DNA of 18,320 nucleotides. Source: Helicobacteraceae bacterium (GTDB taxonomy: Bacteria; Campylobacterota; Campylobacteria; Campylobacterales; SZUA-545). The number at the start of each line of letters is the position of its first letter. The stretch's first letter is position 1. The translations under genes were made by a program, and so were the position numbers. This document shows positions 7,945-15,095 of this stretch, one piece after another. The stretch lies in assembly GCA_031275395.1 (NCBI GenBank), contig JAISOU010000025.1:1-18320 (forward strand), given 5' to 3'. The notes beneath the pieces are model-generated. The model worked only from the letters and a program-made list of their open reading frames with translations. It searched no databases and had not been told where the DNA came from.

Positions 7945-8108
7945 CGTTATAGCAACGCTAGAGTCGCGGGGGCGACTAAATGTAAGCGAAGCCGATAGAT
8001 TCAATTCCAATCAAGAGTACGTTAAAGGGATTTTGGCTCAAAAGTCCGGCGCAATATTTACGGCTTAAAGTTTTTATGATTATAGTTGCGGATCGTAAAA
8101 GGGAGTAT

Positions 8109-8924
8109 ATGAATAAATTGGTAGCTTTTTGTAATAGGATTTACGAGCCAAAGGCGCGTAACTTTGTAATGGCGGTTATTATTATAAACGCGGTAGTTTT
8201 AGGGCTGGACACCTATCCCTATTTGCGCGAGCGCTATGGCGATCTTTTGACGATTGTCGATCATATTTGCGTCGGGGTTTTTGTAATAGAGATCGCGATG
8301 AAGTTTGTCGTCGTTCGGCTTCGTTTTTTCTTATCGGGCTGGAATCTATTCGATTTTTTTGTCGTGGCTATCTCGCTCGTTCCCGGGGCAAATACGATCT
8401 CTGTTTTGCGGGCGTTTCGGATATTTAGAGTTATTCGGCTTATAGGCAGGATAGAGAAGCTAAAAATTATCGTCGAAGCGCTACTTTCGTCTTTGCCTAG
8501 TATCGGTTGGATCGGACTGTTGCTAACGATCGTTTTTTATACTTTTTCTGTCTTGTGCGTTACGATCTTTGGAGAAACTTTCGACGAATGGTTTGGCTCG
8601 ATCGGCGCGGCGATGTATACGCTTTTTCAAATACTCACGCTAGAAAGCTGGTCGATGGGGATCGTCCGCCCGTTGATGGCGGAGTATCCGTACGCATATT
8701 TGATCTTTATTCCGTTTATACTGATCGCCTCGTTTATTATGGTCAATGCGCTTGTCGGGATCGTGATCAATTCGTTAAACGAGCTTGCCGCCGCGAAAGC
8801 AAAAGAAAAAGAGCAAGAAGAGCTAGGCAAAAGCGATTTAGCAGAGGAGCTTAACCTCTTAAAAAATCAGATATTAAAGATTGAAAAGATGATCGCCGCG
8901 CAAGAATCAAAAGAGAAAACGTAA
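8109..8924 (+). CDS. Voltage-gated sodium channel, NavAb/NaChBac type
   Basis: Homotetrameric six-helix voltage-gated channel of the inner membrane, 271 aa. Seen: S1 about 18-36, S2 about 48-68, S3 about 79-92 (FDFFVVAISLVPG), S4 with gating arginines at 101, 104, 107 and 110 (VLRAFRIFRVIRL), S5 about 132-153, selectivity filter TLESWSM at 177-183, S6 about 196-220, and a charged C-terminal coiled coil (about 225-265) typical of tetramer assembly. The filter and the following GIVRPLM, and FDFFVVAISLVP in S3, match my memory of A. butzleri NavAb. The filter sequence implies sodium selectivity. I chose the ATG at 8109, behind AAAAGGGAG; an ATG at 8076 has no ribosome site. It lies after a repeat-rich spacer and before the PNPOx-like gene. 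Confidence 0.95.
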   Translation: MNKLVAFCNRIYEPKARNFVMAVIIINAVVLGLDTYPYLRERYGDLLTIVDHICVGVFVIEIAMKFVVVRLRFFLSGWNLFDFFVVAISLVPGANTISVLRAFRIFRVIRLIGRIEKLKIIVEALLSSLPSIGWIGLLLTIVFYTFSVLCVTIFGETFDEWFGSIGAAMYTLFQILTLESWSMGIVRPLMAEYPYAYLIFIPFILIASFIMVNALVGIVINSLNELAAAKAKEKEQEELGKSDLAEELNLLKNQILKIEKMIAAQESKEKT

Positions 8925-8954
8925 AAGGGTTTAAGCAAAATAAGGATATAAGTT

Positions 8955-8962
8955 TATAAAAT
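8955..8962 (+). promoter_or_regulatory. Candidate -10 box for the PNPOx-like gene
   Basis: TATAAAAT lies about 20 bases before the ATG at 8981 in an A/T-rich 56-base gap after the sodium channel gene. No clear -35 is visible. Confidence 0.35.
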
Positions 8963-8980
8963 AAGCAAGAAGGGATTAAA

Positions 8981-9406
8981 ATGAGCGCGATAGATAAATA
9001 CCAAGAGGTTTTAGGAAATACCAACGTGATCGCGTTGGCGACGTCGGTAGATAACGTTCCCGACGTTCGAATCGTCAATTTTATCCGCGATCAAAAGCGT
9101 CCGAATGTTTTGCTTTTCGCCTCTGATCGGACTAATCGTAAGGTCGCGCAGTTTGCTAAAAATAACGCCGTCGCGTTTACGAGCGTTCCAAAAGAGGGCG
9201 ATATTCCGCACGTTCGATCGAATAACGCCGTCGTAACAAAAAGCGCGCAAACTATCGGCGATCTAAAGCGGTCGTTTATAGACGCGATTCCGGGTTACGA
9301 CGCGACGCTTGAAGCGATCGCGGATACGTTGGACGTATTTGAGATTCATATTAAGCAAGCCATAGTAATTACGGGTTTTGAAGAGCCCGATTTGATTACG
9401 TTCTAA
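8981..9406 (+). CDS. Pyridoxamine 5'-phosphate oxidase-like split-barrel protein
   Basis: 141 aa, small FMN-binding split-barrel type. Seen: VIALATSVDNVPDVRIVNFI at the start of the barrel (the usual site of flavin-phosphate contacts), LLFASDRTNRKVAQFAKNN (the strand-turn with T-x-R-K typical of the family) and VAFTSVP. Family members include true PNP oxidases, F420 or flavin reductases, and proteins that bind flavin or haem without a known reaction; this short form cannot be assigned a substrate. The ATG follows AAGAAGGGA with good spacing. It converges on rimM with only four bases between stops, so it sits where trmD would normally be. Confidence 0.85.
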   Translation: MSAIDKYQEVLGNTNVIALATSVDNVPDVRIVNFIRDQKRPNVLLFASDRTNRKVAQFAKNNAVAFTSVPKEGDIPHVRSNNAVVTKSAQTIGDLKRSFIDAIPGYDATLEAIADTLDVFEIHIKQAIVITGFEEPDLITF

Positions 9407-9410
9407 CGAA

Positions 9411-9926
9411 TTAAAGCGCCTCGATCAGCGCCGTTACGTTTTGAGTAACCAAAACGTCGTTTTGAGCGCCGATAATAAAGCGATCGTTATACGGAATCAC
9501 AAGCCGCCTTTTTTTGCCCTCGATCGTCAAAGTTAATAGCGGTTCGCTACCCTCGTCGATCCGCTCGATCGTAGCGATTTGAACGCCGTTTTCGACGATA
9601 GGCGCTCCGATCAGATCAAACCAAAAACGTTCGCCCTCTTTTAGAGCGATCGTCTTTTTTGTTTCGTCGATCGTGGTAAAAAGCTCGTAGTTGGTCAAAG
9701 CCGCCGCCGTTTCGGGCGAATCAAAACCTACGAAGCCGATCAGGGCGCGATTAAAATCGAAGCGATTAATTGTAAGATTTCGCTCGCGTTCGCCCAAAAC
9801 GGCTTTTAACGTTCGCCCAACGGCAAAAAACTCTGGAAAATCAGAATCCAAGCGAAGTTTCAAAAGCCCATTAACGCCGAAAGTTTTGCCGATTTGCGCT
9901 AAATATAACGCGTTATTTTCCGCCAA
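9411..9926 (-). CDS. rimM: Ribosome maturation factor RimM
   Basis: 16S rRNA processing factor that binds ribosomal protein S19 and helps mature the 30S head. 171 aa. The N-terminal RimM barrel begins LYLAQIGKTFGVNGLLKLRL at residues 7-26, and the C-terminal PRC barrel covers about 95-168 (GERFWFDLIGAPIVENG, then IPYNDRFI). It starts with TTG at 9926, immediately after the khpA TAA, so translation is probably coupled; there is no strong ribosome site. In Campylobacterota I expect trmD and rplS right after rimM; here the next gene is a convergent, unrelated one. Confidence 0.92.
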   Translation of the reverse strand: MAENNALYLAQIGKTFGVNGLLKLRLDSDFPEFFAVGRTLKAVLGERERNLTINRFDFNRALIGFVGFDSPETAAALTNYELFTTIDETKKTIALKEGERFWFDLIGAPIVENGVQIATIERIDEGSEPLLTLTIEGKKRRLVIPYNDRFIIGAQNDVLVTQNVTALIEAL

Positions 9927-10181
9927 TTACTTCGGTCGCTCGTCAAGCGGTTTGACCAAAATACGATAGCTCACGCCGTCTTTGGCTTTACACCCTGAAA
10001 CGACCGTTTTAATCGAGTTGATCATATTGCCGTCTTTGCCGATAATTTTTCCCACGTCTTGCTGATTGGCATAGACGATAATCTCCGAAAAATCTGGGTC
10101 TATATCCTCTCTCGTAACCTCTATCTGATCGGGTTCGCTTGCGATAAGTCGCGCAAAATCCGCGACGAAGTGTTCGACCAT
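9927..10181 (-). CDS. khpA: KH-domain RNA-binding protein KhpA
   Basis: 84 aa single KH domain. The GxxG loop is GKIIGKDG, near residues 44-51, and it is followed by NMINSIKTVV. KhpA proteins bind RNA and in some bacteria act together with KhpB; in Campylobacterota and many others the gene sits between rpsP and rimM, as here. The ATG at 10181 is two bases after the rpsP stop, so the genes are tightly coupled. Confidence 0.92.
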   Translation of the reverse strand: MVEHFVADFARLIASEPDQIEVTREDIDPDFSEIIVYANQQDVGKIIGKDGNMINSIKTVVSGCKAKDGVSYRILVKPLDERPK

Positions 10182-10183
10182 AA

Positions 10184-10414
10184 CTACGCTTTCGCGGCGA
10201 TTCGCGCTACGGTTTCGCTAGGTTTAGCGCCTACTTTCACCCAATAGGCGTAACGATCGCGATCGAGCTTGAGCGTCTTTTCCTCGTTCATCGGATTGTA
10301 AAACCCTAAAATCTCCGTAAAACCGCTGTCGCGGCGTTTCCTGCTGTCTGTTACGACGATACGATAAAAAGGTTGTTTCTTCTTACCGAGTCTAGTTAAA
10401 CGAATAACCGTCAT
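10184..10414 (-). CDS. rpsP: 30S ribosomal protein bS16
   Basis: 76 aa. The N-terminus [20 protein letters not shown] is the family signature, followed by [19 protein letters not shown] and the [12 protein letters not shown] tail. Normal length. An AAAAAGGA ribosome site precedes the ATG at 10414. It lies 21 bases after ffh and leads into khpA and rimM, a standard ribosome-biogenesis operon. Confidence 0.96.
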   Translation of the reverse strand: MTVIRLTRLGKKKQPFYRIVVTDSRKRRDSGFTEILGFYNPMNEEKTLKLDRDRYAYWVKVGAKPSETVARIAAKA

Positions 10415-10435
10415 TTTTGTCCTTTTTTAGTGTGA

Positions 10436-11770
10436 TTATCTCATACGCGGGCTGTTTGTTCCGCCCAGCGCCGATTGCAACTGCGATAAACCGCCTTTGC
10501 CCGTAAAACGTTTCGCCATTTTAGCGCCGTTTTTAAACCGCTTGATGATTCTATTGACCTCGTCGATCGACAAACCCGCGCCCGCCGCGATTCTGCTCTT
10601 GCGCGAAGGGTTGAGCAGATCGGGATCTTCGCGCTCCTTTTTCGTCATCGATAGGATCATAGCGCGGGTATGTTTGATTTCAGCGGAGTTTTGCAAATCC
10701 ATATCGCCGATCTTATCGGCTAAAGCGCCCGCGCCGCCGGGCAACATCGCTAGAAGCGATTTGATATTGCCTAGCTTGCCGACTTGCTCGATCTGATCGA
10801 GAAAGTCGTTGAAGTTAAACGAACCCTTTTTGATCTTGCGCCCGATCTCTTTGGCTTTCTTTTCGTCGATCGCCGTTTCGACCTTTTCGGCAAGCCCCGC
10901 GACGTCGCCGCCGCCCATCAAACGGCTTACGATCCGTTCGGGAATGAAAATCTCCAGATCGCCTAGTTTCTCGCCCGCGCCGATAAAACGAAGCGCGACG
11001 CCGAGTTGCTTCGCAAGCCCTACGGCGATCCCGCCCGTAGAGTCGCCGTCAAACTTGGAGAGGATTACGCCCGTAAGCCCTATTTTTTCGTTGAACGCGG
11101 CGGCGGTTTTGATCGCGTCCTGCCCCGTAAGAGAATCTGCGACGTAAAAAATCTCGTGAGGGTTGATCGCCGCTTTGATTTCGCTTAACTCGCGCATAAG
11201 CGCTTCGTCGATCACGAGTCTGCCCGCCGTATCGACGATCAGCGCGTCAAAATGTCCCTCGATCGCCCGTTTTAACGCGCCTTTTGCCGCGTCGATCGGC
11301 GTTTTGTCGGTATAAAGCTCGACCTCCGCCTGTTCGGAGAGTTTGCGAAGCTGTTCGACCGCCGCCAAACGTTGCAGATCCGCCGCCGCGAGCAGAACCT
11401 TTTTGCCGCGCTCTTTTAGGTATTTTGCCAGCTTCGCGCTCGTCGTCGTTTTGCCGCTTCCTTGCAAGCCCGCCATAACGACGATCGTAGGCGGGCGATC
11501 GGCAAACACAAAGCCTTGATTGCCTGCCGCCGCAAGCGTTTCAAAAAGCGCCGCTTCAAGCGCTTTGGCGAAACGATCCTTTTGAATACCCGAGCGCTTG
11601 GTTTCGATCTCCACTTTGGAAACTAGCTCTTTAACGACCTTGTGATGAACGTCGCTTTTCAAAAGCGCTTTTCGTAGCTCCTCAAGCGTCCGCTTTAGCG
11701 CCGCTTCGTCGTCAAAGTGTCTTATGCGCGAAACTGCGGCTTTAAGCGATTCGGCAATTCTATTTAGCAA
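10436..11770 (-). CDS. ffh: Signal recognition particle GTPase Ffh
   Basis: SRP54 homologue; with 4.5S RNA it targets nascent membrane proteins to FtsY at the membrane. 444 aa, normal. N domain about 1-88 (EELRKALLKSDVHHKVVKEL), G domain about 89-295 with P-loop GLQGSGKTTTSAKLAK, DTAGRL, LSKFDGDSTGG and GAGE, and M domain about 310-444 with SRKSRIAAGAG and the helical RNA-binding end. The start is TTG at 11770, placed after AAAGAGGT; no ATG would keep the N-domain start. Leads the ffh-rpsP-khpA-rimM group. The 4.5S RNA gene is not visible in this window. Confidence 0.96.
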   Translation of the reverse strand: MLNRIAESLKAAVSRIRHFDDEAALKRTLEELRKALLKSDVHHKVVKELVSKVEIETKRSGIQKDRFAKALEAALFETLAAAGNQGFVFADRPPTIVVMAGLQGSGKTTTSAKLAKYLKERGKKVLLAAADLQRLAAVEQLRKLSEQAEVELYTDKTPIDAAKGALKRAIEGHFDALIVDTAGRLVIDEALMRELSEIKAAINPHEIFYVADSLTGQDAIKTAAAFNEKIGLTGVILSKFDGDSTGGIAVGLAKQLGVALRFIGAGEKLGDLEIFIPERIVSRLMGGGDVAGLAEKVETAIDEKKAKEIGRKIKKGSFNFNDFLDQIEQVGKLGNIKSLLAMLPGGAGALADKIGDMDLQNSAEIKHTRAMILSMTKKEREDPDLLNPSRKSRIAAGAGLSIDEVNRIIKRFKNGAKMAKRFTGKGGLSQLQSALGGTNSPRMR

Positions 11771-11824
11771 CTCTACCTCTTTTAATATACAACGAAAAAT
11801 AGGCGCGAATTATACGCAAAGCGG

Positions 11825-12559
11825 CTAAAACCCAAAGAGATCGACAAACTCGATCGGGCGTTTCGCGGCGATTTCGCGCCCCAAAAGAGCGATATAAGCC
11901 GCGTGTAACATAAGCCGTTTGTATGGTTTGCCGCCGTAGTTTAGATCGCCCAAAATCGGAGATCCGATATGCGAAAGATGGACGCGAATCTGGTGCGATC
12001 GCCCCGTTACGATCGTAACCTCTAAAAGCGTCCGCTTGCCCTCGACCTGAAGCGGTTTGATAACGCTTAACGCGCTTTTGCCGCGTTTTTCGTCGATCAC
12101 GCTTCGCGCTTTCGCGCCCTTGTAGGTGAAAACGGGCAAATCGATCGTCCTCTCTTCCGCGATCACGCCTTCGACGACCGCCAGATAACGCTTAAGCGCC
12201 TCTCTGCGCCGAAACGCGTCGATCGCCTTTTGCAAGAAATCGTCGGTTTTGGCTAGGCACAAAACGCCGCTGGTCTCTTTATCTAGGCGGTGGATCAGCT
12301 TTAGTCCAAGCCGTTTTTCGATCGCGTAGCTCTCCGCGCCTCGCGGCTTGTCGATCGCCTTTATCTCTTTATCCTCGTAGAGCGTGGCGATCGCCTTTGG
12401 TCGCTCGACCTTAAAAACCGTTTCCGCGCTTACCTCCGCTCTGGCGATCGTCAGGCGTTTGCCGTTTGCATAGACGTATCCGTCGTCAATAAGCCGCTTC
12501 GCCTCGCCGTTGCCGATCGCCTCTTGCATAGCTAAAAGTTTATATGCCTTTTCGTTCAT
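11825..12559 (-). CDS. RluA-family 23S rRNA/tRNA pseudouridine synthase
   Basis: Isomerises specific uridines in RNA. 244 aa. An S4-like N-terminal part (IGNGEAKRLIDDGYVYANGK) precedes the catalytic domain: IKAIDKPRGAES, the motif LIHRLDKETSGVLCLAKT with the catalytic aspartate in RLDKETSG, then GRSHQIRVHLSHIGSPILGD, and LMLHAAY. These place it in the RluA/RluC/RluD group; the target site cannot be told from sequence. I prefer the ATG at 12559. A TTG at 12601 adds 14 non-family residues, and neither has a good ribosome site; TACAAT just before the ATG could mark a very short leader. Divergent from the exporter gene. Confidence 0.9.
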   Translation of the reverse strand: MNEKAYKLLAMQEAIGNGEAKRLIDDGYVYANGKRLTIARAEVSAETVFKVERPKAIATLYEDKEIKAIDKPRGAESYAIEKRLGLKLIHRLDKETSGVLCLAKTDDFLQKAIDAFRRREALKRYLAVVEGVIAEERTIDLPVFTYKGAKARSVIDEKRGKSALSVIKPLQVEGKRTLLEVTIVTGRSHQIRVHLSHIGSPILGDLNYGGKPYKRLMLHAAYIALLGREIAAKRPIEFVDLFGF

Positions 12560-12653
12560 CGCGCGTATTGTATCCAACTTTGTTTGCGCCGCGCGCTCCA
12601 AAGGCGACCAAAGATATGCTACGATCGCGCCGATCGGCGTTTAGGAGGGAAAA

Positions 12654-12989
12654 ATGGCGAAAAGTTATCTATTTTTAGCGGTTGCGATTATATGCGAAGT
12701 GATCGGCACAAGCTGTTTGAAAAGCTCCGAAGGATTTACCAAACTTTTACCCGCCGCGATAGTAGTTATCTCTTATTGCGCCGCGTTCTATTTTTTATCG
12801 CTGACGCTTAATAAAATACCGATTGGGATAGCCTACGCGATTTGGTCTGGCGCGGGCATAGTCCTGATCGCCGTAATCGGCGTTTTCGTATTCAAACAGA
12901 GTTTCGATCTAGGCGCGATCGTCGGAATTATACTGATTATCGCCGGCGTAGCGGCTATTAACCTATTTTCTAAAACGATCGCGCATTAA
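12654..12989 (+). CDS. Small multidrug resistance (SMR) exporter, EmrE-like
   Basis: 111 aa four-helix proton-coupled exporter working as an antiparallel dimer. The essential glutamate is E15 in AIICEVIGTSCLKSSEGFTK, equivalent to EmrE E14; GIAYAIWSGAGIVLI carries the tyrosine and tryptophan of the substrate pocket (Y61, W64). The close match to E. coli EmrE through helices 1-3 favours export of quaternary ammonium or other lipophilic cations over the guanidinium-specific Gdx/SugE type. A strong TAGGAGGG ribosome site precedes the ATG. There is no adjacent SMR partner gene and no guanidine-riboswitch-like leader. Confidence 0.94.
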   Translation: MAKSYLFLAVAIICEVIGTSCLKSSEGFTKLLPAAIVVISYCAAFYFLSLTLNKIPIGIAYAIWSGAGIVLIAVIGVFVFKQSFDLGAIVGIILIIAGVAAINLFSKTIAH

Positions 12990-13042
12990 GCGCCGCGCTT
13001 AAATCCGATCGCTACGCCCGATATATTTCGTAAAACGCTAAT

Positions 13043-13417
13043 CTAGTTATTGACGATATTGGATCGATTTACCGCGAATAACCCGACGCTATCCCCCGCC
13101 GCTAAGTTTTTATAAAAAGGTTCTGTCCAAAGCAGATCTTGTATGTTTCACGCCCCGCCAAACCCTCTCTCTAAAATTTGACGGTTTACGAATATAGAAT
13201 GCGGCAGGGGAATAGCTGCCAAGCGCTCGGTCTTTTGACCTTGCGATTAACAGTGTAGCGCCTTCGCGCCCTAAAAGACTTGATCGTCGTTAAAATCGCT
13301 TTTATTCGACCAAAACCCAGATCGCTTATCGGTTTTAACCCTTACGTTTGCAAGCGTAACCGGCGCGTTCTCTTTGCTCGTCAGAAACGAGCGGGAAGTT
13401 ACGCGGTAGAGGTTAGC
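13043..13417 (-). pseudogene. Probable frameshifted remnant of an unidentified minus-strand gene
   Basis: Three minus-strand frames follow one another with protein-like sequence. Frame C (13417 down to 13271) gives TSKENAPVTLANVRVKTDKR, then SGFWSNKSDFNDDQVF, then TAG. Frame B (13274 down to 13111) gives LGREGATLLIARSKDRALGS, then YSPAAFYIRKPSNFRERVWR, GVKHTRSALDRTF, then a stop. Frame A (about 13118 down to 13043) gives YKNLAAGDSVGLFAVNRSNI and VNN before TAG. The switches fall at A4 (13273-13276) and A5 (13114-13118) runs. One-base indels there would join about 110 codons. No start codon is visible, and I do not recognise the family. Homopolymer sequencing errors would look the same. The alternative is chance in a genome whose codon bias opens antisense frames. 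Confidence 0.45.
13376..13392. repeat. Short perfect hairpin
   Basis: GCTCGT (13376-13381) and ACGAGC (13387-13392) form a six-pair stem with loop CAGAA. There is no T tract after it in either direction, so it is not a standard terminator. It lies inside the proposed decayed gene. Confidence 0.5.
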
Positions 13418-13776
13418 GCGAGCGGTAAAAAACCGCCGTTAAATAGTCGATCTATGCGCCGCAGACAAAGCCGATTTATCGGCGACTGTTGCCACGATCG
13501 ACGCTGTTTTGGGCGCGGATATTACGATCGCGGCGCAAAAACCGTGCTTCGGAGATTAAACTAGTTTAGCGCTCTTAAGGCTGGTATTCTACAATGCGGC
13601 AAATATGAAAGCGGCAAACCGAACAAGGGGCGATAGTTGGTTCGATCGGTTTATAAGGAGGGTTTGTCTTGAGCGGAATAAGCTATACGAAAAAGATATA
13701 GAGCTTTTGCGCAAGCGCCGCCGAAGCGCGATATTTATTGACGAAAACGATATACTTAATATATTGGAGATACAAA
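13418..13776. other. Intergenic stretch without a recognised gene
   Basis: Nothing firmly identifiable. Between 13440 and 13560 both strands have about 38-codon open frames (plus AADKADLSATVATIDAVLGA; minus AAIVISAPKTASIVATVADK), which may be further remains of a gene or an effect of codon bias. A strong ribosome site (AAGGAGG, 13655-13661) precedes a TTG at 13669 that opens only ten codons (to TAG at 13699-13701), perhaps the stub of a lost gene. No tRNA-like sequence seen. Confidence 0.4.
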
Positions 13777-14355
13777 ATGAATACGACAGATACGATAAAA
13801 CGTTGCGAATGGAGCGGCACCGATCCGCTCTATATCCGTTATCACGACGAAGAGTGGGGGCGCGAAGTAAACGACGACGATAAAATGTTTGAATTTCTCG
13901 TTTTGGAAAGCGCTCAGGCCGGATTAAGTTGGCTGACTATCCTAAAAAGACGGGAAAATTACCGAAAAGCGTTTGCCGATTTTGACGTTCAAAAAGTGGC
14001 GCGATTTACAGAGAAAGACATAGAGCGTTTAATGCAAGATTCTGGCATTATTCGTAACCGCAATAAAATAGAATCCGCCGTTTCAAACGCCCGATTGTTT
14101 CTTGAAATACAAAAAGAGTTCGGCAGTTTTTGCAATTATCTAAGATCCTTTTTGCCAAACAAAAAGCCGATTATCAATCGCTGGAAAACATTGGCGCAAG
14201 TTCCAGCGACTACTCCGCTTTCCGATACTATCAGCAAGGATATGAAAAAAAGAGGATTTAAGTTTTTTGGCTCGACCATCTGTTATGCGCATTTGCAGGC
14301 GGTAGGCTATGTAAACGATCACCTGATCGATTGCGCTTATCGTTTTGTTCCATAA
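13777..14355 (+). CDS. tag: DNA-3-methyladenine glycosylase I (Tag)
   Basis: Removes 3-methyladenine from alkylated DNA, starting base-excision repair. 192 aa, normal. Seen: RCEWSGTDPLYIRYHDEEWG at residues 9-28, with the cysteine and histidine that, with the C-terminal H-x3-C in NDHLIDC, make the family's zinc site; FEFLVLESAQAGLSWLTILK, the substrate pocket region; then GFKFFGSTICYAHLQAVGYV. The ATG at 13777 follows TTGGAGA; an in-frame ATG at 13738 adds residues unlike the family. Its 3' end overlaps the convergent maf end by 19 bases. Confidence 0.94.
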   Translation: MNTTDTIKRCEWSGTDPLYIRYHDEEWGREVNDDDKMFEFLVLESAQAGLSWLTILKRRENYRKAFADFDVQKVARFTEKDIERLMQDSGIIRNRNKIESAVSNARLFLEIQKEFGSFCNYLRSFLPNKKPIINRWKTLAQVPATTPLSDTISKDMKKRGFKFFGSTICYAHLQAVGYVNDHLIDCAYRFVP

Positions 14356-14912
14356 CGCAAAAGATCAAATTTTATTAGCGGCATAAGCGCCTCGATCGTT
14401 AAGCCCATTGCGCAACTTGTATAGCCTTTTTGGGAGATAATATACGGCTTTGCGAAACTTTCTACCATAATCGCGCCCGCTTTACCTCGCCAATCGCCGC
14501 TATCTAAATAGCGTTCTAGATCGTCCTCGTTAAACGGAGCAAAACGATAGCGTGTTTGGCTAATATCAATTAACTCTTTATCGCGCGAGCTAAAAGCCGA
14601 ACATGTAACGATCGCGACTTCCGCGTCGCTTTGCAAAAGTAGCTTATTTTTCGCGTCGCTTTGATCGCGCGCTTTTCGCAAGATTCGATCGCCGATCGTT
14701 ACTACGGTATCCGCCGCGATAATAGCGTTCGCTTTGCCGTAAAGAGCGATCGCGCTATGTAGTTTTCCGATCGCGGCGGCATATACAAATCTAAACGGCG
14801 GCAGATCGCCTAAACTATCTTCGTCAAAACCGCTTGGACAAACGTGAAAATCCACGCCTACGCCGCGCAGTAAAACCGCCCTTGTCGGCGAAGTGGAGGC
14901 TAAAATAATCAA
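14337..14912 (-). CDS. maf: Maf-like nucleoside triphosphate pyrophosphatase
   Basis: 191 aa of the Maf/YhdE family, which hydrolyse modified or canonical nucleoside triphosphates and were first described as septum inhibitors. Seen: the N-terminal MIILASTSPTRAVLLRGVG (the S-x-SPRR-type loop, here SPTR), the AADTVV catalytic aspartate segment at about residues 66-71, and the later GDWRGKAGAIMVE (usually a GxAGaf pattern). The E and K of the family's second motif (a KP-x-x form) are hard to place, so substrate class (dTTP/UTP or other) is uncertain. Start is TTG at 14912 behind GAAAGGG. Convergent with tag. Confidence 0.88.
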   Translation of the reverse strand: MIILASTSPTRAVLLRGVGVDFHVCPSGFDEDSLGDLPPFRFVYAAAIGKLHSAIALYGKANAIIAADTVVTIGDRILRKARDQSDAKNKLLLQSDAEVAIVTCSAFSSRDKELIDISQTRYRFAPFNEDDLERYLDSGDWRGKAGAIMVESFAKPYIISQKGYTSCAMGLTIEALMPLIKFDLLRYGTKR

Positions 14913-15023
14913 TATTTACCCTTTCTTTGAGAGTTTGAATGTTAGCCTATTTATGCGCTCAATTTTATAAACCAATCCGCGCATATTTTCGTATAACGCC
15001 TCGGCTATATGCTAGCTCGAAGC

Positions 15024-15068
15024 GCCGTAAAACGGCAAGGCATATACAGATCTGATAGGCGATGTACC
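15024..15068 (+). repeat. Double-hairpin element, copy 1
   Basis: A five-pair hairpin GCCGT-AAA-ACGGC (15024-15036) is followed by 15039-15060, which can fold around CAG-AT-CTG with flanking TAT/ATA and GC/GC pairs and an unpaired A. The 30 bases 15039-15068 match 17464-17493 at 21 positions, including an exact GCATATACAG. It lies between the LUD gene end and the maf start. Confidence 0.5.
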
Positions 15069-15095
15069 CTTATTTTATTATTTCATATTCAAACT

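Noticed and set aside
7660-7998. 112-codon plus-strand reading frame overlapping the GIY-YIG end
   Set aside because: It translates the palindromic repeats (the FPRRRES peptide is the known artefact of this repeat), has no ribosome site and no protein-like pattern.
13280-13564. 94-codon plus-strand frame in the gap after the SMR gene
   Set aside because: Arginine-rich shadow composition, no ribosome site; the opposite strand carries the better protein-like frames.
13043-13776. tRNA or small structured RNA gene in the 12990-13776 gap
   Set aside because: No T-loop (GGTTCGAATCC-like) or cloverleaf pairing found on either strand, and no 4.5S RNA core.
13605-13883. 92-codon plus-strand frame overlapping tag
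   Set aside because: Its second half is an out-of-frame shadow of tag, and there is no ribosome site at its ATG.
14997-15068. Integron attC site
   Set aside because: The outer AACGCCT/AGGCG pairing and imperfect dyad recall attC sites, but the GTTRRRY and RYYYAAC boxes are not matched, no integrase is seen, and the two copies do not have the cassette orientation relative to the LUD gene.
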